DNA of 64,000 nucleotides from Venturia oleaginea (GCA_013176395.1 JABMLP010000014.1:1-64000); one strand, 5' to 3'. Positions 1 through 11,590 are shown, numbered from the stretch's first letter. Numbers and translations: made by a program. Notes: generated by a model not told the origin, from the letters alone.

Positions 1-280
1 CTACCATGAGCGCTTTATGCTCAGTCCATCCGGCCGGGAGAGGAGTGGTCATTGTGATTACCGTATTGTTCCTATTCTGGATAGTTAGGACGTGAGATGG
101 AGTCGCAATAATAAAGAACCTCAACGACGTCTTGGCACTCCCGTTTACGCGTTCGGCCTTGCCTGGAGGAGCATCAAAGCTCCCATCGACATCTACCAAC
201 CACAACTCACGGGCATACAATTCCATACAGAACACCAACAACACCCAGACACCCATCTCCAATACTCACAATACACCATC

Positions 281-1208
281 ATGTCGAGGCGATACGATTC
301 ACGGGTACTGCTTCATTCAATACTCGTACCAAACAACAGCACTAACACCAGCCTAGACGACCATCTTCTCCCCCGAAGGCCGTCTCTACCAGGTCGAATA
401 CGCCCTCGAAGCCATCTCCCATGCCGGAACTGCCCTTGGAATCCTAGCCAAAGATGGTATCGTCCTCGCCGCTGAGCGAAAGGTCACAAGCAAGCTATTA
501 GAGCAAGACACATCGGCAGAGAAGCTGTACATACTGAATGAGTACGTTCATTCCTCATGCGCATGTCAGCTATTTCAGTTCGTAACCCATCTAACGCTCA
601 ATGTGACAGCAATATGATCTGCGCCGTAGCAGGTATGACTGCCGATGCCAACATCCTCATAAACTACGCCCGTCAAGCCGCCCAACGTTACCTCCTCACA
701 TACAACGAAGACATCCCTTGCGAACAGCTCGTCCGTCGCCTTTGCGATTTGAAACAAGGATACACACAACACGGTGGTCTGCGACCTTTCGGCGTCTCCT
801 TCATCTACGCCGGATACGATCCTCAACGCCAGTTCCAGCTCTACCAGTCCAATCCTTCCGGTAATTATGGTGGATGGAAAGCGACGTCAGTGGGTGCGAA
901 CAATGCTAGTGCGCAATCGTTGTTGAAGCAGGATTACAAGGAAGAATGTGATTTGAAGGAAGCTTGTGGATTGGCGGTGAAGGTGTTGAGCAAGACGATG
1001 GATTCGACCAAGTTGAGCTCGGAAAAGAGTAAACAAACATTGCCAGATTAATATGAACAATCGCTAACATTGAAAAGTTGAATTCGCAACCGTAGGCAAG
1101 ACCAAGTCTGGCGAGATCTACCACCACTTGTGGGGCGCCGAAGAGATCGATGCTCTGTTGAAGGAGCATGGCCTGGGGAAGCCAGTGGACACCGAGAATG
1201 AGCAGTAG
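281..1208 (+). CDS. pre9: 20S proteasome subunit alpha type-4 (PSMA4/Pre9 type)
   Basis: Outer-ring alpha subunit of the 20S proteasome, which helps form the gated entry pore; alpha subunits are not proteolytic. Four exons fit: 281-304, 357-541, 610-1028 and 1078-1208, giving 252 residues. The introns are 52, 68 and 49 bp, with GTAC/GTAA donors and CTAAC-like branch sites. The N-terminus has the proteasome alpha signature ([20 protein letters not shown]), followed by [29 protein letters not shown] and [12 protein letters not shown], the pattern of the alpha-4 (yeast Pre9) class. The first exon codes only eight residues, so a plain ORF search misses the true start. Length is normal for the family and no lesion is seen. 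Confidence 0.95.
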
Positions 1209-1539
1209 AGAAGGATTTTGGTCGAAGGACCCAGATGAGCAGCCACACCCGAGAGGTCTGCTCGCGATGATGAAAGGTGGCAAGTCGAGCTGTACAATAC
1301 CCCAATTGATGGGGAGATGTATTTTGGGAGTTCAATGGAAATGATCAGTGGTATCTAGTCTGGCGCTACAGGAGCATGGCAAATGGCAATAGAAGAAATG
1401 GCATTCATCTAACAGCCTGCTCTGTTCTCCGTGCAGACCAGACCAGACCAGATCGGAATTGACCTGCAGAATTCAACCTCGATGGGACCGGTGAGCATTT
1501 ACTCGTACCAGTTCTTTGCAGATCACAACTTCAGCACTA
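1209..1539. other. intergenic region
   Basis: Downstream region of the proteasome gene. Short open frames here are antisense shadows. No gene, RNA or repeat was recognised apart from a short AGACC duplication near 1436-1450. Confidence 0.5.
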
Positions 1540-2030
1540 TCTAGCCTCCTTGTCCTCTACGTGAGTAACAAATAGCCCATCAAACGTCCCAAAGCTTTCC
1601 ATCATTTTTCGGAAAAGCTTCTCCCCCAGTTCCTCGTCCCCGTCGCACCATTCAATAACCCTCTCAATGAAAGGCCTCACATCATGCCCTCTCGATTGAG
1701 TACGCGGCCAATCCGAAGCAAACACAACGCCGTCTCCATTTCGCATCCTCAAAAAAGCCCTTGTCAAAGACTCAAAGTCCTCGAAACCCGAGTCGTTGGA
1801 GAAGAGATATGGTGCCGAGGTTTCGACAGAAACGTTGCTATCTTCTATCATACAGCTCAGAGCATCCCGACCTGGTTATTGATTGGCTGCTGGATCCAAT
1901 GGTAAGAGTGAAGGGGAGGCAAAATGTTCCAGTACGATTTTGACATCTTGGAGGTCGGGGAGGAGGGGTTGGATGTGATCAAGTATTGCCATATCAGCAT
2001 ACAACCCAATCGACTTCAACGCTCATTCAT
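1540..2030 (-). pseudogene. amidohydrolase (TIM-barrel metal-dependent hydrolase) C-terminal remnant
   Basis: The minus strand reads through LYADMAILDHIQPLLPDLQD, KIVLEHFASPS, SAPYLFSND and VVFASDWPRTQSRGHDV. This is the C-terminal half of fungal amidohydrolase-type proteins, where the SDWP motif carries the last metal-binding Asp. An in-frame TAA sits about 15 codons before SAPYLFSND (near 1877-1879). Nothing resembling the N-terminal half with its metal-binding HxH motif lies upstream. The longest intact frame is 1537-1851. It is a truncated, disabled copy. It lies next to a second disabled metabolic gene, suggesting a decayed cluster. Confidence 0.7.
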
Positions 2031-2136
2031 GCATTTTTCATCATACTAGATGACTTTATATGCTCCGAACGCGTAAGAACTGAGATGAGGTCAACACGGA
2101 GATAAATAGGATACGTAACACATTCAAGAAACACAA

Positions 2137-3077
2137 TCACTCATCAAAGAGCACTAGGCAACGCACCTCGATCAAATGGCGCCTCGGTACTATATGAAGA
2201 GCATTGCCGTCCTCGAAAGCACCATGTGCCATGCCTAGAGTACCCATAGTTCTAGACGTTTCATTGCCATTGCCATTGCCCGCTGAGTAAAAATCGACGA
2301 AGATCAGAGCTTCATCCGGCGCAAGGTTGCTAACGTAGTAGAAGTACAAGTGCGAGGAGTACTTGAGGGCGGTAAAATGTGTTTTGTAGTTGTTGCGAGT
2401 GTAGATGGGCACCGTGTAACAGGAGCGCACGAAGGTAAGATACGTGAATCAACCAGTGCAAGTGGCTACTGTCTCACCACATCGCCAACTGGCCGCCATA
2501 CATTGACGATACCCCACCGTTTGAAAATCCAGCGATCCGCCTCGTTATCCCCAAGCACGCGTCGCAAATTCACTGCGGCGGTCTCGGCGTCGTTATCCAT
2601 ATGTAAGTTTGGAAGTGGCTTCGCCGAGAATTTGTAAGGGTCAAGGAGGTTGGTATCCTGTGCTGGAGTAGGCCATGAACGTACTAAAGCATTGACAGAG
2701 AGAGGAGTAAGAGAAAAGTCTAATGATACCTTGTCGATCCGCCGATGATGAAGGTTAAATGTGATTGAAGTCACTGCACCGGTCTTTTCCTTGACCATCT
2801 GAGCGCACTCCTCAAAATACTGCTCGCCGACAAAGGCCTCGGCTGCGAGCAACTTGTCCCCGGACAGCACCGAAGGAGCATACACCCACTCAACACCCTC
2901 GGAAGCCAGCGTCGTTGGTGGTTCGAAGCAGCGGAAATCTGCTTTGTGGGAGTGTTCAATGGATCTTGTCATGGTCTGCCCCTTGGGACTCGATATGAGA
3001 TAGCATTTCATGAGCTTCTTAACGTTTCCTATGAACACATTAGATACCAAGGCTGATGATGAGTTCAAAGATAACAA
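2137..3077 (-). pseudogene. CmcJ/GA4-desaturase-like oxygenase family gene, disrupted
   Basis: The family consists of fungal relatives of cephamycin CmcJ and gibberellin desaturase, usually in secondary metabolism. Frame 3077-2466 has ADFRCFEPP, a family-like HMDND Fe-site region and IVNVWRPVGDVV, then stops at TAG (2466-2468). In the same frame the stop is followed by PLALVDSR, which is the expected family continuation. A TGG-to-TAG change would therefore explain the stop. The C-terminus (YYVSNLAPDEALIF through RRHLIEVRCLVLF, 2137-2430) is in another frame, so there is also a frameshift or an unrecognised intron near 2410-2450. The 5' end is not resolved. Alternatively a non-obvious intron removes both lesions; I consider that less likely because PLALVDSR is conserved coding. 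Confidence 0.65.
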
Positions 3078-3250
3078 TGGCTATGCTGAATGGATGTTAA
3101 CGCACTCATTCTCCCTTCCAATCTAGAAGGTTTGGAGTGAATGGATTGTCACCAAACCCAAGTGGTTGTGGTTTGGGGTGATGTTTGATGATGTTTTTGT
3201 TTTGTGGAAAAGCTCCGGGTCCAACCGAATATAGTACGTTCCTAGCGGGG

Positions 3251-3260
3251 CAATATAAAG
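3251..3260 (+). promoter_or_regulatory. TATA-like element upstream of the RGG protein gene
   Basis: CAATATAAAG lies about 140 bp before the start codon at 3398. The intervening leader has CAA-rich and CT-rich tracts typical of fungal 5' UTRs. Positional inference only. Confidence 0.35.
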
Positions 3261-3397
3261 AGCACAGAGCCTCCTACTTGTGACGGTGATACTCGAGAAC
3301 AACAATAACAACAACACAGCTTCACGGCCAATACATCTGTATAAATACCCATACCACTTGTACTATTCTTGTATGACATTTCACACCCATTACTACC

Positions 3398-4744
3398 ATG
3401 GAGACGTCAAGATGGGCAACCCCTGCCCCAGCAGAGCCATCCCCGGTTCAAGCAGCCGTGCCAGTACAAGAGGAACCCACTCCGCAGTACGAGAATACCA
3501 TGCTAGAAACCCCATCATACGACCTATCTTTGGACGAATTTGCCCAGACTCGCCCGCCGGATGACCTATTCGACGACGACTTCACGCCTCTCGAAAACTC
3601 AGAGCCGATACCCGACCCCGCGCCCTCGATTCCAGAACCCACCTTCACGCGAGAACCACCACGAGGGCCTAGGAATCCAGGTGGACGAGGCAGGGGGAGA
3701 GGTGGGAACAATCAACACAACCATGGGCAGAATCATACTGCACCGCATGGCAATGCACCAGCACCAGCAGCTTCAACCGCCCCTCCAGCGGCCCCAACTA
3801 AGGACCAAAATGCCAAGAGCGACTCTGCACCACCCGAGATAGATTCTTCCAATCCTGCAGCCCAGACCGCAGAATCAGCAGCATTAAAACCAACAGCAGT
3901 CCGAGGCGATCGCTCTGCAACAGGCGGCACGAAAAAGGCCAAACTCACCGAGACAGAATTAAACGAAAAACTCGCTGCAATGTCTCTCAAGAACAAGGAA
4001 CTCCAGCTCGCGCACGAACGTTCACAAAAGGACCAAGAGGTCTTTGAGGCTCGGGAAGCAATCGCGGCGCAAAAGCGAAAGGAAGAGAGAGTGAATAGGA
4101 CACAAATGATGGGTGAGCGCGAAAAGAACCGACAGAGAAAGCTCCAGGTCATGGGTGGAAGAGAATGGGATATGGAGAAGAATGAAGAGGATTTCAAAGA
4201 TGAGAGCCGAAAGTCGAGGAGAGGCGCGCATGGAGGTGTCACAGGTGGTATTGCACTAAGTTTGGCATCGAGTCGATATGCTCAAGAAACTCCTGTCGAT
4301 GAGAGTTTGGACGGCTATCATGGTTCTGACCGTGGTGGACGTGGCGATCGAGGACGTGGCAGGGGAAGAGGCAGAGGACGTGGTGATAGGGGTGGACGCG
4401 GAGGACGAGAAAATAGACAAGCGCAAGAACGACCGCAGCAAGTTCAAGCACCGCTGAAACCGTCGGATTTCCCTGAACTACCAGCCAATTTAAAGCCCAA
4501 GTCAGCCGAACCGACGGTTAAACCACCAGCCCAGCTTTCCTTCCCTAAGAAGCCAACAGCTGAAAAGAAAACCGAGGTCGATTCTAAAGATACACCCGAG
4601 ACGCTAAAAGAGAGCGCAAAAGAGACACCCCAAGACGCAGCAGGACGACCGAAGGTCATCACACAACAAAGTTTCGGCTTCAGCACGACAGACAAGAGGA
4701 GTTGGGCGGATCAGGTCGACGAGGGGGTTACTAGTCCAACCTGA
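3398..4744 (+). CDS. RGG/RG-rich putative RNA-binding protein
   Basis: Single exon of 448 residues with a good start context (ACC ATGG). Residues about 1-90 are acidic and proline-rich. Residues about 90-105 are a first GGRGRGRGG tract. Residues about 185-265 form a long charged helix rich in Glu, Lys and Arg (likely coiled coil, with REWDMEKNEEDF near its end). Residues about 305-340 are a second RGG block with many RG/RGG repeats. A FPELP motif follows at about 358 and the C-terminus carries SFGFSTTDKRSWAD. The architecture matches fungal RGG proteins that bind RNA or ribosomes, but I cannot assign a named family. There is no RRM or other folded RNA-binding domain. Confidence 0.8.
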   Translation: METSRWATPAPAEPSPVQAAVPVQEEPTPQYENTMLETPSYDLSLDEFAQTRPPDDLFDDDFTPLENSEPIPDPAPSIPEPTFTREPPRGPRNPGGRGRGRGGNNQHNHGQNHTAPHGNAPAPAASTAPPAAPTKDQNAKSDSAPPEIDSSNPAAQTAESAALKPTAVRGDRSATGGTKKAKLTETELNEKLAAMSLKNKELQLAHERSQKDQEVFEAREAIAAQKRKEERVNRTQMMGEREKNRQRKLQVMGGREWDMEKNEEDFKDESRKSRRGAHGGVTGGIALSLASSRYAQETPVDESLDGYHGSDRGGRGDRGRGRGRGRGRGDRGGRGGRENRQAQERPQQVQAPLKPSDFPELPANLKPKSAEPTVKPPAQLSFPKKPTAEKKTEVDSKDTPETLKESAKETPQDAAGRPKVITQQSFGFSTTDKRSWADQVDEGVTSPT

Positions 4745-4900
4745 ACTCAGTTTTGATGTACTATTTTGTATTACATGAGGAAGCAGGGTTCTTCATCACC
4801 CCCTGTTTGCAATTGGACACTTCTTGCAGACTCGCTGCTGAAGCTTACCTATGCTAAGAGGTGAGGTCAAAAAAGCGTACGTTGTCATGGTAGCGTTGGT

Positions 4901-4920
4901 ATTGGATTGGATTGGATTGG
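4901..4920 (+). repeat. (ATTGG)4 microsatellite
   Basis: Four perfect copies of ATTGG, 3' of the RGG protein gene. Confidence 0.9.
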
Positions 4921-5005
4921 GTGTGATACCCTTGAACATTGGTATGCTTGCTTGGGTAGTCTCTCGTGGACAAAAAAAGAATTGGAAGACCTTGGCCGTT
5001 TCGCC

Positions 5006-5035
5006 GTGAGTGATGTGAGTGATGTGAGTGATGTG
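5006..5035 (+). repeat. (GTGAGTGAT)3 minisatellite
   Basis: Three perfect 9-bp units followed by a partial one. Confidence 0.9.
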
Positions 5036-6415
5036 CGCTACTGTTTCGCGCGTGTATGATCTTTAAGGAGACAGAAACAGTAAAAGATTTACAGGTTCGA
5101 CGTGATATCGCTGTCTCTCTGTCGATTCGTGTCCAATGCTTACTTCGGTGTGATCAATACCTTACATTGTGATGGATGATGCTGCATTTCTGGAAATTTT
5201 GGATCCATGATTCTGTTAGACACTATCTTATCGATGTTGATCTTGAACCATGAGGTTCGCCTTGGAGTGTGTTGATTATTAACGGGTATGAATAACGAGG
5301 TGACAGGGTAGGTATGGTATGGTATGATTTTGTACACTTCAAGAATACCGACTCCTTATATCGACCACACCTTTATAAGTCCTGACTTCTTGATTGGCCC
5401 CTTTTCTCTTCCTATAGATCTCTCGCATTCATGCGTCTCCTTGGGGTCTTCGTTTCTCAAGGGCGAAGTATCTTCTTTTCTTGTCTAGGTAACTTGATCT
5501 GCTGAAATTCGATGTTGAATTTGTGGATGGGGATGACGGCGGTGGGATGATGGTGTATATTAATCACTATTGCCGTCTATTCAGATTCTTTATATCTTTG
5601 GGTTTTATCATGTTATTATTACTAATAGTACTTGAACGAGACTTGATTAGGGCTAGAAGTACTAACTTTGAGGAAGTCTGTGGTCGAGGTGAAAATACTT
5701 AGAATAGGTTCTTAGGTCGAGAAGGCTATATTTCTTCTCTAAGTACCCATCCTTTGTTATAGAGAAAGAGAATATCGACTGGTGGCAGTGTTGATTTAGG
5801 GGTATAGTTTTCGGCTGCAAGGAAAGTATAAACGGGACGATAAGAATATCGCGACGGGCGATTTATCGCTATCTATAGATGGTTTCGAATTTGTTTACAA
5901 GTATAAACTTCGTTCTCTTTTATTCCTTCTATCTTTATAAGTTATTGATGTAGAGGAAGAGGTAGGTGTTCGGAGTATTTAAGTAATTCAAGACGAGAGC
6001 TTCTCTCCGCAATCTCTTCGGCGAAACTATTTGATGGAGAGAGGAAAAAGAGGATTAGGAGAGAGAGATGTTTTTATAGGATCCTCGGTCGACAAGGAAG
6101 GAAAGGGCTTGATGACTGGATAGTGGTTGAATCGTGAGAGAAGCTAACCCTCGATCGATTTTTGTCAATGACGCTGAATCTAAACGGGAATTTCAGTTTG
6201 TATTTATCCCATCACAGGAGATGGATGTCGCTTGAGGATGTGAAGATTGCAATGGAAAAGAAGTGCATGTTTTTTCAACATAGTTTTGTGTTCAAAGATT
6301 TCCCAACCCAAGATCGCGACCAAAAAGCCAGTGATCTTATCCCAGTGGCAACCAAGGAAGTCATCTTTTCTTTCCCGCCTGGTATGTAGCCAAGTCCTCA
6401 TTCTAGCCACCAGAT

Positions 6416-6804
6416 CTACTTCGTCGCATCCTCAGCAAATCTCTGGATATCACTCTCCTCCTTCCCATGCTTCGCATCTCTCTGATGTCCCTTGGCAGCA
6501 GGCTGATTGGCCCCCTGATGCAACCTCTTGCTCTCAATGCTTGCTGGTAGTTGGTCTCCTGTTCCTGAAATTACCTCGCCTGTAGCACCGATATCCCTTG
6601 TTCCGCGAGAAATATCAATGGGGTTGTCTGCAGCCGATTGCAGGTTTGGATCGCCGAGGCCCTGGTTTGTTTGTTTCGTCCACTTGGTCGGGGCGAGGGA
6701 CGGAGGGGATGAGGTTCAATTTCCCGGCGTCCGTTGGAATCTTGGTGCCGTCTTTGGCCATGTCGAAGAGGTCTCCGCCTTTGTGTGCCATCTTCGGAAG
6801 ACAT
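6416..6804 (-). pseudogene. small hypothetical fungal protein, frame broken by one base
   Basis: Two adjacent minus-strand frames look like one protein. From the ATG at 6791 the frame reads MAHKGGDLFDMAKDGTKIPT through LNLIPSVPRPDQVDETN. After about 6660 the sensible continuation is in another frame (LGDPNLQSAADNPIDISRG, then RDIGATGEVISGTGDQLPAS, ending QRFAEDATK at 6416). One extra C in the run around 6659 accounts for the switch. An ATG at 6804 in yet another frame may be the original start. I do not recognise the family; it is small, hydrophilic and Gly/Asp-rich. Either a frameshifted gene or a base-calling error. Confidence 0.5.
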
Positions 6805-7642
6805 TTTAATTGTGTGGTGTTTTGAGGGATTGTAGTTGAATGTAGAAGTGAAGGTTTTGGGTGATTCTTCCTTTGGACGTGAGATATATTGTCGTGGAGA
6901 AGGCAGTCTGGAACGTGTTCTGTCACCCCGACTTGGAAGAGTATGTATTGACATCAATTGGACGTCATTAGAGAGATGTTATGACAATGGTGGAGCAGCG
7001 AGGGGACGACGTGACGACATTCCCACTGAACTTCCTATAGTAGTTCAGGGTTCGCAAACCGTGATGGGGGAAATGGTTAGCTATTCTTTACATGTCCTCT
7101 ACGTCCCTGAAGAAAGAATAGATGGCATGATAAACAAGTGGTAGAAAAATGGGGTGAATGTCGTGGGAGAGTAATGGAATCGACACTTCCTCTCATGGCT
7201 TGGCTTCTGTTCCATATTCATCTGGACCAATGGCATAGTGAGAAGAAGAGAGAAGGCTGAAACGCAGATCCTCAGCAGCGCGTCTATTGGACGTCGGAAG
7301 GCGATTTTGGCCGATATGATATGCCATTCGAGGCAGTGTCGATCCTACGCCGTCTGCGAGGAGAGGCCGCCCCCGGTGAGGAATTTTGAGCAAGGCTGGG
7401 TCTATCCAAATCTTCCGTGCAGACTCGGGACTATACATGCTCGTCTATATATTGTATTGGAGTTGTTGATGCAGGTACATGGGAATATGGTTCGCCCGAA
7501 GCGAAGCGGAAGGGAGGGCAAGTAGAGGGGTTGTGATTAGCTTGAGACGTTCATGACATATTATAATCACGCCTTTCATGCCATAAACAATACCACCAAA
7601 TACACAAGCTCCCCCTATATACCCTGACAAAATTGATACCCC
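6805..7642. other. intergenic region
   Basis: Upstream of both the minus-strand small gene and the plus-strand BSD gene, so probably a shared divergent promoter region. Open frames at 7193-7717 have no recognisable motif and look like chance. Confidence 0.4.
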
Positions 7643-9052
7643 ATGGACACTGCCTATGAACATCTCCAAGAGACGCTCGCTGCCGAGGAAGCGGAGCCCA
7701 AGGACGACCAAACACACAACCCAGCCTCAACGCTGAGTTCCAGGATGCTTACAAAGCCTTTTCGAGCAGTCCTTGGGATCAAGACTGGGAGGTTTATGGG
7801 GCACTGTTAAGAAGCAGGTATGGTACAGCTGTATCGCGAGACAGTCCGGATGTATTTGCATGTGCTCACACGACATAAGGGTGGACATTACTATGAGGAA
7901 GCTCAAAAGGAGTACACTGTCGCCAGCACTACTGCGTCGAAAGGCATCAACGAGCTTCTTACACGTACGCGCGGTATATCTCTATCCCAACCAAATCCCG
8001 AACCAACATCTACATCAGAGGGTGCAGACAAAACCGAGGACACCACAGCTGAGGCCTCAAGCTCCAAGGAACCCCCACATCCCGATCGACCTGAAAGCCT
8101 CCCACAAGACATTGTAAAAGAAGCAACTGGAATGGTAGCAAGATTTCGAGCTGAGGCAGCAAATCGACTCAAGGACATCCAGAAGGCAGAAGATGCGGCA
8201 GATGAGGCACTCCTTAAGTTTGGCACGAATATCACAAACTTCCTGAAAGATGCCGTACAAATCGCTCCTCCATCAGAAGAAGAGGTGGATAGTGGCAATT
8301 CGGAGGTTCTATTTGCAAGCAAGGACGCCGAGGAAAGCGAGTTATACACACCACACGATTCGATGCGCAATTACACGTTATACACTGCAGCCTGGATAGC
8401 TTTATGAAGGATCCGGCAAGCTCGGAGTACGAACCTTGGGCAAAGGAGTTCAACGTGGAGAAGCATACTGAAGATGTCGCGAAGCACTTGGAGCAGTACG
8501 ATGAATTGAGACGTGCCATGGAGGAACTTGTCCCGGAGAAAGTTGAATACAGTCTATTCTGGACTCGATACTACTTCCTGAGACACATCATTGAGTCGGA
8601 GGAGAAGAGGCGGAAAGATTTACTCAAAGGTCAGCCCCTTCTCATCAGCAAGCGAATTCAGCTAACATGCCACAGGTGCAGCATCAAACAACGAAGAAGA
8701 AGTCGCATGGGATGAAGACTCTGAAGAAGAAGAAGCAGAATCTGAAGACGAAGAGTCCGAAGACGAGGACTCTGATGAAGAAGATTCCGACGACGAAGAG
8801 TCTGCCACACCAAAGAATATTACAGGCTCGACCACCACGCTTAAGAAACCCCAGCAAGCGCCACAACCCGCCAAAAAGAAGGATGAAGACAGTGCAACCC
8901 TGAAGCCTGAACAAAGAAGGTCACAAGACCTCAATTCGACTGCTGGTAGCGATGTATCCTACGATATTGTCAGTGGAGCCTCGAGTCGTACACCAGGTAG
9001 CCCGAGGGAAGCTGTAAAGGAAGAGGAAAGCGACGAGGAGGACTGGGAGTAG
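7643..9052 (+). pseudogene. BSD-domain protein gene with three one-base frameshifts (possible base-calling errors)
   Basis: The fungal BSD-domain protein architecture is clear, but the frame breaks three times. The parts are: start MDTAYEHLQE (7643); SLNAEFQDAYKAFSSSPW in frame +2 after about 7727; GSRLGGLWGTVKKQ in the next frame at about 7773; an intron 7818-7879; then YEEAQKEYTVASTTASKG to FASKDAEE; then a third switch near 8336 to [18 protein letters not shown]. The BSD core [13 protein letters not shown] and [13 protein letters not shown] follow. A second intron is 8630-8675, and the end is a very acidic Ser/Glu/Asp tail with a terminal EEDWE. Each break is repaired by adding one base in a short C or G run. 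The splice sites are good, so the gene may be functional with the assembly at fault. BSD proteins of this type resemble yeast Dos2. Confidence 0.75.
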
Positions 9053-9281
9053 ACTTTCGCGTGCATGTGATGAGCATTCTTATTGGCGTTCTGCCGTCGG
9101 CAAATCGTGCGTTTGCCCTGCTGTTGTATCTGTGGGTGTATTGTGCTTTTGGATTTTCCCAGGCTAATACCATTTTAATCCTTTGAAGTAGCACTAGATC
9201 TATTGAATGGAGTCCTCCCACCTTGGAATTGCACGACTTTTTCGTTTCTAGTGAGTAGGTTTTTGATTATGACGTTCTCTC

Positions 9282-10654
9282 TCATATATATACCAGAGAG
9301 AGATAAATGGCGAGAAACAGGTTGAGAGGGTGTATGTCTTTGTCCAGTTTGCTATCAGATATCGCGACATCAGGACAATAACATCCAAGACCTCCCATCA
9401 TGATCAAACAACCCGTCCACCATCCCCCCTCCTCCCCAAAATCAACCAACCCCCGCTCCCGCCGCCCCCTCACAACTTGCCCCCCACAAAACACCCACTC
9501 CCCCACACAAGACGTATGCATATCCCTCCCCCTCCCCCTCGCAACGTCCAAATCCTCACCATAAAAATCATGATAATCAGGCCCGTCATCGTACCTCACC
9601 TGAAACACCACATTTCGCACACTCTGCACCAACAGCTCTAGAGGAGTTTTGGTAAATATACGTGGTAATTTCGTGCCTGTGAAGTAGTTTTGATGGCCCC
9701 ATTCACGGTGTTTTTGTTTGTTGTGGAGTTTTATTTGGATTTGGGGAGGGTGGGGTTGTGAGGGCGAGGGAGTGGAGACCGGATGGCCAAATTATTGTTT
9801 CTTCGTTTTCTCTGCTCGGGAACGGATTTGGAGGGTTTTCAGGGTTTGGGCGGTGATGGGTGTGTCGATAATATCTAGTGTTTTTAGAGGGGCATGTAGG
9901 TGGTGTCTTTCTTTGATCTGCGGTTTGGGTTGGGGCTGGAATAAGTCACGGCGTCGCCGCGGATGTGGAGGGATGTTAGGGATGGGCTTTTTGAGAGGAT
10001 GAAGTCGATTAGGGGGGATGTATTTGATAGGGGGCGGTTGGGATGTAGAGGTCGCCCCAATCCCACATGATTTGTGCAGGTGGGTGAGGAGGCCGTGGTT
10101 GGCAAACCGGGCAAATAGATTGCGTAGAAGAGTTACGTTTTAGGTCGAGTATCTTGTTGGGGCCATTCGTGTTGCTAGAATGCCTACTAATGAACGGAGT
10201 TGTTTTTGGGGGCTTTGGACGGCTGCTAGTGCTGAGCGGAGGGTACGGAAGTTGTTGGCATGATATTGAGTATCGTGATCGCGTCCTGGGACGATGGTTT
10301 GAACTCCGAGATGGGGGTTAAGATCCAAGTTCTTGATGGCTTCACATTCCGCCCTCATTTCCTCCAAGACACCTACGCTGCGTTTGTTATGTCTACATTC
10401 CCGTCCTTCACAGCTGGTGGTCCTGAAATCCTCAGCTCCTGGAATTCAGGCAGGTTCTTCATGACCGGGGCGAGTTGTTGGGTATCCTCCCTTCGACTCC
10501 AGTTTCGCATTTGGTGTTGGTAGCAGTCAACAACGTAAGTATCCACTATATCCTCAAAGACATTCCGCTCCAGCAAAGCGGCGAGCCGTAATACGGCGAG
10601 TAGCCTGTGGACATCGGGCCTCCTTAGACGAAACTCCCAAGTGAATAATTGCAT
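9282..10654 (-). pseudogene. unrecognised gene, probably F-box/LRR-like, multiply broken
   Basis: A chain of minus-strand frames reads as one protein. From 10654 it runs RRPDVHRLLAVLRLAALLE to ELRISGPPAVKDGNVDI. It then shifts frame near 10373 into VLEEMRAECEAIKNLDLN and NFRTLRSALAAVQSPQKQ. It continues with IDFILSKSPSLTSLHIRGDA near 9980 and TLDIIDTPITAQTLKTLQI near 9850, and ends with LVQSVRNVVFQVRYDDGPDY and VGEWVFCGGQVVRG (about 9630-9480). The repeated SLTSLHI/LKTLDI pattern suggests leucine-rich repeats behind an F-box, as in many large fungal families, but no F-box is seen. At least three frame changes are needed. The 5' end is not defined. Confidence 0.45.
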
Positions 10655-11590
10655 ACCTCTTATCTATATTGTCATTTGAACCAATTCCTCTCAACTGCGT
10701 GAGTAAAACTGTTTGACAATGGCAATGTGGATAAAAAGTATGAAATGAATACAGAGCCGGCACTTTTTAATAGCTGATCTCGCAACTTTTCTCTGGTAAG
10801 ACAAATCAGCGATACAAGTAGGCTAGATATCTCGACCTGCAGCCAAGGTACGGAGTCGAAGGATAGTAAGTCTCAAGATACCGTATTCTATGCGGGCCGC
10901 TGCGGTCATCAATGGCGAGGCTGGGTGGTCGTGGCAGTTATGGACGCTGTGAGCTGGATTGAAACATTCCTATCTTCAATGAGACTGGTGACAAAAAGAA
11001 GCAGCCCTCAGCAACAGAGACGACGTCTTTTGACGAAATAGGCATGTCTCAAGGTGTGTTCCAGGTGTACCAAAGTATGGTGAGGTATAAGATGGGATGA
11101 TATGCGTCGCCAGAATCCATCCGAGTGGCTGAGCTAGACGTCGACTCGTTTCATTAGGGCGGTCCCGAGGTCGTCAATTGTCCCGTCGCTATAGGCAGGG
11201 ATATTCGGGGCGTGGTTCTTGCAAACAACGTTTTATGCCACCATCTCAGGCGAAGTTGGTTTTGGCTTGCCGAGTAGGCTGACGATGGGCTAAGAATAAG
11301 AAGCCCAGCCATCAGGAAGGAATTCCGTGAGGTTGACATTCTCCTCTCTGCTGAGCTGATGTGTAGGCTGTTGAGCATTGATGCCGACGCGTACTCGTAC
11401 AAGCATAGCCCCCAGGGCTGTCACCACCTTCGAAGGCTCATTGCTTGTCCCGAGACCGAGATATAAACTACAAAACGAGGCATGTTACCAGGACACTCCG
11501 TCGCGAAGCCAATCACTCCGACATAAACTATATGCCGCTGTAACCACCCACATCCCCACACAGGAAGAGCCAATCGACGACAAAATCACC
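10655..11590. other. intergenic region
   Basis: No supported gene. It may hold the lost 5' part of the broken minus-strand gene and the promoter of the next plus-strand gene. Short frames at 11154-11402 and 11378-11689 carry no motif. Confidence 0.4.

Larger units (their letters stand above)
4745..6415. other. long intergenic region, AT-rich in its second half
   Basis: No supported gene. It contains two short tandem repeats (listed separately). From about 5400 it is AT-rich with many TATAG/GATTAGG-like words, possibly an old mutated repeat, though no transposon protein is recognisable in any frame. Confidence 0.4.

Noticed and set aside
2430..2466. Intron joining the two CmcJ-like frames
   Set aside because: The donor GTGAGA exists, but the sequence it would remove encodes the conserved PLALVDSR, so a nonsense change plus frameshift fits better.
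7193..7717. Minus-strand frames of 81 and 90 codons
   Set aside because: No recognisable domain, in the likely divergent promoter region of two genes.
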